DNA of 64,000 nucleotides, from assembly GCA_030015575.1 (NCBI GenBank), contig CM057347.1, positions 410,224,248 through 410,288,247 on the forward strand, written 5' to 3'. Both the position numbers and the translations under genes were made by a program. The notes under the pieces are model-generated. The model had not been told where the DNA came from. It searched no databases and saw only the letters and a list, made by a program, of their open reading frames with translations. Position 1 is the stretch's first letter. The number at the start of each line of letters is the position of its first letter. This document shows, in pieces, positions 57,025-64,000 of this stretch. The stretch comes from Agapanthus africanus. Taxonomy: Eukaryota > Streptophyta > Magnoliopsida > Asparagales > Amaryllidaceae.

Positions 57025-57216
57025 CCTTGACGGATGCCAACAAATCATAAGTTGCAAGTCAAGTTCTACCCGTCATTGTCCTGATTAATTTAGACCCACC
57101 CGTACTCGCCCTTGACGGATGCCAATAAGGTTGCACGACTGTCCTAGATTAATGCATATCCATGCTACAGAGAAGTAACACATAGCTACCGCACACTATG
57201 CCTTGACGGAAGCCAA
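57025..57216. repeat. dispersed 16-bp repeat CCTTGACGGATGCCAA (three copies)
   Basis: Copies at 57025, 57110 and 57201 (the last with AGCCAA), each followed by a stretch repeating the nearest preceding word (for example CTTATGA... CATAAG, and CATAGC). Confidence 0.65.
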
Positions 57217-57349
57217 CAAACATAGCACAAATACTAGGCGCTACTTTTCTGAAATGACGGAGGGCTACGGCTGGTTTTTGGCGAAAAACCTTTAACGTAA
57301 TGAACTTGATATCGTTGAAGGAATCCAAGTGGTTTTTATAAATATATAG

Positions 57350-57600
57350 TGGCGAAAACTTTTGCTAAAGAGGTCACTCCCGGTGAAGGGATCTCGGCTC
57401 TTTCCCCGTCGAATGGGGTGCAGGATATCCCAAACTGAATACCACGATGCAAAGCAAAAATAATCGACTATAGTAAAGTTAATACATTGACGCAAACTTT
57501 TACCCAAGGGGTCACTCCCGATGAAAGGATCTTGGCCCTTGTCTCGTCGAATGAGGTGCTGGATATTCATAACCGAATACTACTGTGCAAAGCAAAAGAG
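57350..57600. repeat. ~138-bp duplication in copia 5' region
   Basis: CAAACTTTTACCCAAGGGGT-type sequence with GGTCACTCCCGGTGAAGGG and CGTCGAATGGGGTGC at 57351, repeated from 57489. Confidence 0.75.
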
Positions 57601-58009
57601 AACGTCTGTAATGTCAGTTTTAAAAAACTTGGTTCCAACAACATCATATATATAGGTTTGTTTTATCCTTGCATTGATAAGAATCTATGCAGTCCCATCA
57701 ATTAATCACACCAGAAAAGAACGAAAATAAAATGTACGTATATGCCATCCGCATTCGCCTCTGGGTCCCGTCATCACCCGTTAGGTTACTTAACTAACGA
57801 CAGAGCGGGGACTAGGCTAGCGCGGGTGCAAAACATATACAACATCTAATAATATATATAAATATATATAACATTCGTCCCAGGCATGATATAAAGCAAC
57901 ATCACAGAAACATCACAGAAGCAATACAGAATGGTGGATAATCTGGAGCCCCGAATTTCACTTGACCCGCAAGTGAGACTCGACGTTCTCTGTCGTGTGG
58001 ATAGCCTGT

Positions 58010-58270
58010 GCAATGAAACCTAAACCCCTACGAGCGCGGCAAGTTACCCGCCAAAACCAGAAGTGAGGCAGCCCCCTTCAGCAACGTGAATGGACCACCC
58101 AGCACTTCATGGAATCCGGTAACTTGAGCACCCCTCCTGGATCAACCTATACCCCCTACGAGTGCAGCGAATAGCCCGCCAATTCAAGAGTAAGGTCCCC
58201 TCCGTCTGAATGCCTTGAGATGCAGACCAGTTGCCCTCTAGAATCCGGCTATTCGTGCACCTCACCGCGG
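58010..58270. repeat. ~127-bp duplication in copia leader
   Basis: CCCCTACGAGCGCGGCAAGT...CCCGCCAA at about 58025 recurs at about 58152, with different middle parts. No ORF of interest; 57601-58009 and 58271-58496 likewise show no gene. Confidence 0.65.
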
Positions 58271-58496
58271 GGTAATCCTAGTACAGAAAATAAAATAATA
58301 TACAAGGGTGACATCGACCTCAGCCCGGTTGTGCCTCAAAAGAATAATATACAAACAGGCAGTGACGACAGTCCACATGTCGGACGCTCGCCCCGCAATA
58401 TCAAATGCACAAATGAATCTAAACTGTACTATCATTGCACCATTGCTATCCACCACGACGATCCAACCAACATCACAGCACAACACAGAACATCAA

Positions 58497-58573
58497 CGTG
58501 AATGTCACGTTCGCAAACCCGTCTAAAAGACATATAGCAATTAGACGAGTTTACCGATTAAGTGACATTCACG
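58497..58573. other. long imperfect hairpin in the copia leader
   Basis: Arms of about 31-33 bases: CGTGAATGTCAC...ACCCGTCTAA (58497-58526) against TTAGACGAGT...GTGACATTCACG (58541-58573), with a 14-base loop. The outer 12 bp are perfect; inner arms are nearly complementary. Confidence 0.85.
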
Positions 58574-59003
58574 GTCGTAGAAAATAAAGTATGTACTGTT
58601 AAACGCCCACTTAAATTATCGATCGACTAAGTTCCAAATTGGCCCTAATAGCAAAACAACACTTCACTGAAACCTGGGCCAAAACAGAATATCACAAAAA
58701 TCACAATTTCAAGTACATGAGCTACAGAAAAAATTTGGTCGCTTGTTGCCACTAAACTGCCGTGTAACCGCCGCTAAAAGGGGCTAAGTGCGGCGGATCC
58801 GCGGCGCTTTTGTAGAATCACGAGCCCAAATTTTTCTAGTACCCTTAAAATTACCTGCACGGATTTTTAAGATGCTGCAAATAATTTTTTTGAACACTTT
58901 TGAAAATCAACAGCAACTTGAAAAATGAAATCGTGGTTTCAGTAAAATCCGTCGATCGATCTTTTAAGCACGTCTAAACAAGCTAGTAATGGGTTTAAAG
59001 GGT

Positions 59004-59016
59004 GGCTCTGATACCA
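59004..59016 (-). other. primer binding site of copia element 1
   Basis: TGGTATCAGAGCC on the - strand, directly adjacent to the LTR end at 59017. Confidence 0.85.
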
Positions 59017-59786
59017 TGAAGGGTCCCGGCAGCACCCCGGCCGTCGAAACGCGGCCAAAATGCGGAACAAAATTTTCTAAACCGGCGCTACCGCTACCCG
59101 ATTTCCGGATCGACCTTAAACCCTAAACTAGCGAGCTAACTAAGAGTTAGAATCGTTATACCGAGATGATCCGACTCCTTCGGTCTTCATTCCAAGCTCC
59201 TAGCGGTTCCATGATGATGTTTGGTCGCCGGTCTTCCTCCATCTCCGATGATCCACCCGAGGGAAACGGCGCAAGCTCCAGCTCGACGAACGAGGCAACC
59301 GACGCTCCAAGGTTGCTAACAATGGAGAGTCGAGGTGTAGTAGTGTGTCACTATATTTTCTCTCTTTCCTTTTTGCTCATTGAGCAAGCATAGAAGATGA
59401 ATGAGGCGATAAAGTATTTTTATGAACAAAAAATGGTTAAGGGTTTTGTGTGAAATTGAGAGAGTGAGAGAGTGGGCTTGTGTAATGTCTCATGTAAAAA
59501 CCAAATGAAAATCAATCCCCCACCCCTTAGTGGCCGGCCCCTCACCCTCTCTCAATTCCAAAAAAATCTTTTTCAATGTCAAAATACAATAAACAAAAGA
59601 ACCATACCCTTAACCCATGCCATGAACATGCATAACACTATGCAAATGCCACCTCACACCCTCCACCTCATTATTAAACAAAATGAATTTCCATAAATAG
59701 AAAATCAAATAATGAGGTGGCAAAACTTCTAGAAGCTATTCCGTACAAAATACGGAATACTTCCCGGTACATGTACCGAAATACAT
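59017..59786 (-). repeat. partial 5' LTR of copia element 1
   Basis: 770 bp matching 51282-51990, including the same antisense ORF (59166-59393). Homology stops abruptly at 59786, where segment X begins; the remainder of the LTR is missing. Confidence 0.82.
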
Positions 59787-60508
59787 TGTTCCCCTCCGAA
59801 TGGTGCGGTGGAGACGCGATAAACGTCTTGCCTGAGATTCGGGGCAGATGCTATTTGGTTTTATCCGTCCACCTCTCCGAAGATGCCAAGTTTATTTATG
59901 GCACCATGTATCGGAGGTTTAGACGGATGCGGCCGATGTAGCAGACTTCGTCAGATTCCCCCTCGCTTGAGGGGTTTTTGATTGTGGGGACGCTCTTCCC
60001 TGCAGGCGCATGCCCCTGCAGTTAATTACGCTACCGCGTCGCGGTAACAACTTTCTCCTTCTCTAGAATTTCACTTCGCGTCGTGTGTGTTTGTTTTGTT
60101 CGTGGTTTCCCGTGGATTGTATACGGAGACTAGGTCATGCCGTCGCCCGTAGGACGTGGATTAGTCCAAATCCGTATTTTCTTAGATTTTGGTTTGGGGT
60201 TTTTGTTTAAGGATACGTTAGCCCTATTTAAGGCTAAGATCAACTTAAACTTTTGTTAAGGATACGTTGGTCTAATCTCCAGACTAAGATCGACTTAACG
60301 GGATCGTTTGGATTCGATAAGAAAGCAATTGGCTCTATTGTTCCAGTTTAGGGACATAGTGGTCCATGTTCCAGTTTAGGGATATGGTGGTCCATCATTT
60401 CTATTTGGGGACGAACATTAGTTTAAGGACATTTCGGTCCACCGTTCCCATTTTGGGACGAATATTAGTTTAAGAACGTTTTGGTCCACGAGTTTAAGGA
60501 CCCCGCAG
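59787..60508. repeat. segment X copy 2 (inverted relative to 16180-17045)
   Basis: Starts TGTTCCCCTCCGAATGG and contains the conserved short ORF (ends 59941), the hairpins CCCCTC/GAGGGG followed by TTTTT (59958-59980), CTGCAGG/CCTGCAG and TACCGCG/CGCGGTA (60032-60047), the inverted motif of TATACAATCCACGGG (60109-60123), and tandem GGAC-GTCC type micro-hairpins on the other strand (60310-60508). Wedged between two copia LTRs. Confidence 0.65.
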
Positions 60509-62736
60509 TGTTGCGCCACGGCAGCGCCCCGGCCTCGTACTCGAGGCCAAAATGCGGAATCAAAAAATTTCCTTACTCGGAAACCGGCGCTACCGCGGAC
60601 AAAGAAAACCCGGATCGTTTACCATTAACCTAATGCTAGCAATCAAGAGATAGGGTGAGAAGTATACCGAGTGATCCGAGTCCTCCGGTCTTCTCGTCAT
60701 CGTCCCGATCTCCCGCGGAAAGTCTTGCCTCCACATCGTCGCCTCCTCGCCGGAAAGGGCACCACAACGCCTGCGTCTTTTACGGGCTCCCGCCTCAATA
60801 CCGAGGCAACTCGGGCATGAAGCCGGCAACTCGACATGCTCAAGATATGCTGTAGAATGTATAGTAGATCATGCTAGTCTCATTTGGGGTTTGTGGTTGC
60901 CATGATGGAGGAATGGGGTTAGGAAAAATGGTGCTTTCATTTTTCCAAAACAAGAAGAAGAAGGAGATGAAGAATTCCTTACAAAAAAAAGATGAACTCT
61001 CTCATTCTTTTTCTTTCTCTCAAGTGTTCTTTCTTTCATCTAGTGAGAATGATAATATGGTGGAGGAATGAGAATACCAACCATAAGAAGGGAGGTGAGT
61101 GTAGGATAAAGAGAATGGTGACCACATCAAGACATAATCATCATCAAACTTACATCAACCTCAAATCCAATCTTTTCACAATAAAGCATGAAATGAATGG
61201 TATCTAAAAAGGTTATCATAATAAATCATCTTACAAATAAAACCTCCACCAAATGTAATTTGCAAAACTGCAAATTACCCCCTCCATCAGAAAAGTCCGG
61301 CCGGGAAAGAACAAAGGAAAACCGGCCGGAACGGAATGCAAACTGGCAACACCAGAAAACTGGTCCCGTAATAAATTACAGGAAAACCCCGATACTGTGC
61401 ATACACACCCGCATCTGTATTCCGACCGGATACAAATGCAATGAGACAAAATCTACACTGTACTAATCTAGGATCCGGCTTAAACCAAAGCCGGCTAGTA
61501 AAATGCGTCCGATCCTGATCCGTGCAATACCGCACGTATCTGATCGAACCCTGCCATATACCTATACGGCTACTAGTACAAACCGTCCGATCCTGATCCG
61601 TGCAATACCGCACGTATCTGATCGGACCCTGCCATATCTCCATACGGCCTCTACAGCGTTTCGCCCGAAAGCTTGAGTAACTGTAAGTGTGGTGGACTCT
61701 AAAGACTCGTCAATACTATGGCTGTGGATTTAACCACTAGCACGTCAGAGGTATAAGCCAATACGTGACGGGCCACCAGCTATTGACCAAAAGGGACGTC
61801 GATGAGCGAACTCATCCTGACACCCTACTGAGCCTGTCAGTGACAATATCCGTACAGTCCGGTCCGTTCGTCTATGAGGATCGCATGTCGGGCCTAGGGG
61901 GTTGGTAAATGTCAGACCCCCAAAAGCGGTACAAGTCGTGTCGGAGTGTAGCCCAGAACGCCCTGAGATACTACTGGAATACCTACCAGTAAATCTCCTG
62001 TCTCGGCCGAGGGCTTTGCGTAATGGCTCTCCTAGACACAGCGCGACCTCACCCCCAATACCGGGAGAGACGAACCCCTGAAGATCCGCTCACTGCCTCC
62101 ATGTGGCTCGGGACTGTACCCAACTAAAACCTGTTTGCACGACTCCTTTGAGCCGTGGTAGGGTAGTAATCAAAGTACAGTGGGAACTCACACGAGACAA
62201 ATGACGATCCCCAGGTCAATGAACTAACCTGTACACATGTCACCAGGGAACTGCCATCTGACGTCTGGTATAAGACCAACTAGCAGGTTCCCGGCGAGTC
62301 CTGTCCGGTGTACTCATAACCCAATGAGCACCTGTATACATCTTAGGTGAACCAACTGACACCAGTGGCTTGTGAGACCGGCCACCGCCCCTCGTCGGGG
62401 TCTCGACTGTATACACTAGTCTACTAATGGAGTATCGATGCCCTGTCTCGAAACTCCTACGACTAGGGACCTTTTAAGGATGTGCTTATAGACTACCAGC
62501 TCCCACGTATATGATCGCCATCATACTGCTGGTAGTCAAGCAAGAATCCTAGGGGCTCTATCAACGTGTAATAGCGACATGTCAGGTCACCTAAAGCAGT
62601 ACACGATGATAAAGATAAACCAGATAGCATACTATCATCTCGAGTAAGACTGTCCTACCGGGATAGGTCCTCCCTCAATCATTGCAATCACGTGCCTGTG
62701 ATCCAATAATTGACTCTGAGGGCACTATCTCCAACA
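60509..62736 (-). repeat. 3' LTR of copia element 2
   Basis: 2228 bp, TGTTGG start on the - strand (CCAACA at 62731-62736). Shares with LTR 51282-53283 the blocks GGACTCTAAAGACT, CTGAGCCTGTCAGTGACAAT and CCATGTGGCTCGGGACTGTA. It contains a ~85-bp direct duplication (CCGTCCGATCCTGATCC near 61506 and 61583). Confidence 0.8.
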
Positions 62737-62751
62737 ATCTCCCACTTGCAC

Positions 62752-64000
62752 TTAAGGCTAATTATTGCGATGCCGCATACTCACATCCCGTGTGATACCG
62801 AACACCCAACTCCTCTACTAGTCAGTCTCACAAAACCCGTTTGCGAAACTATTGCGTTCGAGGAATAGCCTCAGTGAGTGGATCCGCTGTGATGTTTCTT
62901 TCTATGTCTCTCTATATCTCAAGTTCGCGGAGAAAGCCATCTCCCGAAATGAGCAATACCTGTCTTAGAATGTCTGGATGTCTGATGGGACCTAGCTCAT
63001 AAATGAACTCCAAATCCAAACTTCTTAGACTGTATCGTCAACTGAACTTAATCAGTATCCTGCGCCATGCCTCCCTCAGTATTGCCTTGGACCACCTGTC
63101 CAAAATACTGCCCCTCGTCAGAAGGAAAAACTATAACTCTGACAGCCACTCTGCCATCTATGTTACCTTGGAAGCCTGGAATGATAACCGTCTCCTAAAA
63201 GAGGCTGCCGTAATCATATCCCTAGAACATTCACTTATGATCTAAAACTGCTTCCGACTGTTTCTCCAGGATTGGATTAATATCAACTTATTGCATTTGC
63301 TGCAAGAACAACATCTGGTGTGGTACTTGACATCTCATGATTGACTCAATTGCCTGAGCAAGTGATCTGCCAATCATGCACATCCCTCTCTCCTTTAGTC
63401 TGTAAGACACCTTTAGAGAGGGTGACTCCATTACCTGCAGGTGTACTACCGTGCCAGGAGTCGTCCATTCTAAATACTCATAGAATGCTGTCAAGGTACC
63501 CAGATTGGGAAACCACCCAAATCTAGATCTAAAACCATAGATCTAGTAACCAGTATGTCTGATATAAAATCCAAGTCCTGTGTAGAGAAACCACTGTGTG
63601 ACAACCAAAATATAACCGATCGTAGTATAGGAGTACCACTTCCTACTACCTTCTCAACAGATCCATCTCCTATTCTGATGACGTCAAACCTATGACTGTC
63701 ACATCAGAAATAGATGATCTATCTCCGCTACATCTGCTTTAGTCTATAAGTAGACATAAGCCTGATGTCCACCAATGTTTCCGCTGCTCCCACTGACTAT
63801 GACAACCCTCTGGCAGAGTCATATAGACGTGCACTTCTAAAGCTAGCTTAGAACGACGCTATACTCATCCTCCCACCGGGTCTCGCAGCCTGGAACAACA
63901 GCAATGGCAAGTGTGGGTAAACAAGAACTTCCTTGTCACCATCCTTGAGGCCACCGGAGTACCTCTCGGGTGCCTGAGGTTATCCACCTTATCTGCGGAG
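62752..64000 (-). pseudogene. copia element 2 pol end (decayed)
   Basis: Colinear with 53299-54560; the RNase H tail region (GCGGATCCACTCACTGAGG on the - strand near 62871-62889) and the RT area near 63600 correspond to element 1. No long ORF. Confidence 0.55.

Larger units (their letters stand above)
51282..59786 (-). mobile_element. degenerate Ty1/copia element 1 (minus strand)
   Basis: Read on the - strand: partial 5' LTR (59786-59017), initiator-Met primer site TGGTATCAGAGCC directly adjoining it (59016-59004), a 5.7-kb interior, the tract GTGCAAGTGGGAGAT (53298-53284) and a 3' LTR (53283-51282, 2002 bp, TGTTGG...TTCA). GTGCAAGTGGGAGATTGTTGG-type junctions mark copia 3' ends. Protein remnants fit copia: a YWDDMHLIGRDISILRSV RT box and an ADPLTEAISR RNase H tail. 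No long ORF survives; pol is heavily broken. The overlapping LTR parts are similar, yet the interior is decayed, so it probably descends from a non-autonomous family. Confidence 0.8.
60509..64000 (-). mobile_element. Ty1/copia element 2 (minus strand, 5' part outside window)
   Basis: Its 3' LTR (60509-62736), polypurine tract (62737-62751) and decayed pol end match the corresponding parts of element 1 at 52290-54700 with clear divergence. It runs off the window, so its other LTR and age are unknown. Pol is heavily broken. Confidence 0.8.

Noticed and set aside
59958-59980. Rho-independent-like terminator (GC stem followed by T-run)
   Set aside because: Plant nuclear DNA; the stem-plus-T layout is part of the hairpin series in segment X. 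A Pol III stop is possible but unsupported.

Overview
The window looks like gene-poor, repeat-rich DNA from an angiosperm nuclear genome. Nearly all of it belongs to LTR retrotransposons of plant lineages: Tat-lineage Ty3/gypsy, chromovirus-like Ty3/gypsy, and Ty1/copia. The signs are plant-type pol domains, an initiator-Met primer binding site, an antisense ORF of the plant-mobile-domain type, and nested insertions with 5-bp target duplications. I see no convincing host gene, rRNA, tRNA gene, LINE, DNA transposon or CRISPR array. The species cannot be told from the sequence.

Layout. (1) 1 to about 16150: Tat-lineage element A, + strand, 5' end outside the window. It holds the gag end, pol (protease, RT, RNase H, integrase; 527-5989), a long 3' non-coding region with hairpin cassettes and a 30-bp minisatellite (6000-8760), an antisense ORF on the - strand (8822-13607) and one LTR (about 13779-16150). 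(2) 16180-18756: a Tat-associated segment (X), then a decayed chromovirus-type LTR piece. (3) 18757-49503: a second Tat-lineage copy, B, consisting of the 3' region, antisense ORF and LTR. It is split by a 14.7-kb chromovirus (20361-35061, target duplication GATCC) and an 8.0-kb gag-only element with 3.2-kb LTRs (35799-43827, target duplication ATGGA). The chromovirus 5' LTR is itself split by a 4.85-kb non-autonomous element (21585-26438) full of structured 86/87-bp tandem repeats. (4) 49504-51281: a diverged relative of the gag-only element's LTR. (5) 51282-59786: a degenerate Ty1/copia element on the - strand. (6) 59787-60508: an inverted second copy of segment X. (7) 60509-64000: the 3' LTR and pol end of a second copia element, - strand, running off the window.

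The strongest unexplained signal is RNA/DNA foldability in the non-coding parts of the Tat family. A cassette of six consecutive stem-loops occurs three times in element A and once in B, with stems kept by compensatory changes. The Tat LTRs are dense in short perfect inverted repeats. The tandem repeats of the non-autonomous element also keep two stem-loops per monomer across three diverged monomer types. The second main result is the gag-only element with large terminal repeats. The third is conservation of the long antisense ORF in two Tat copies.

Coding elements are described as fossils. Divergence statements are by eye, not computed.
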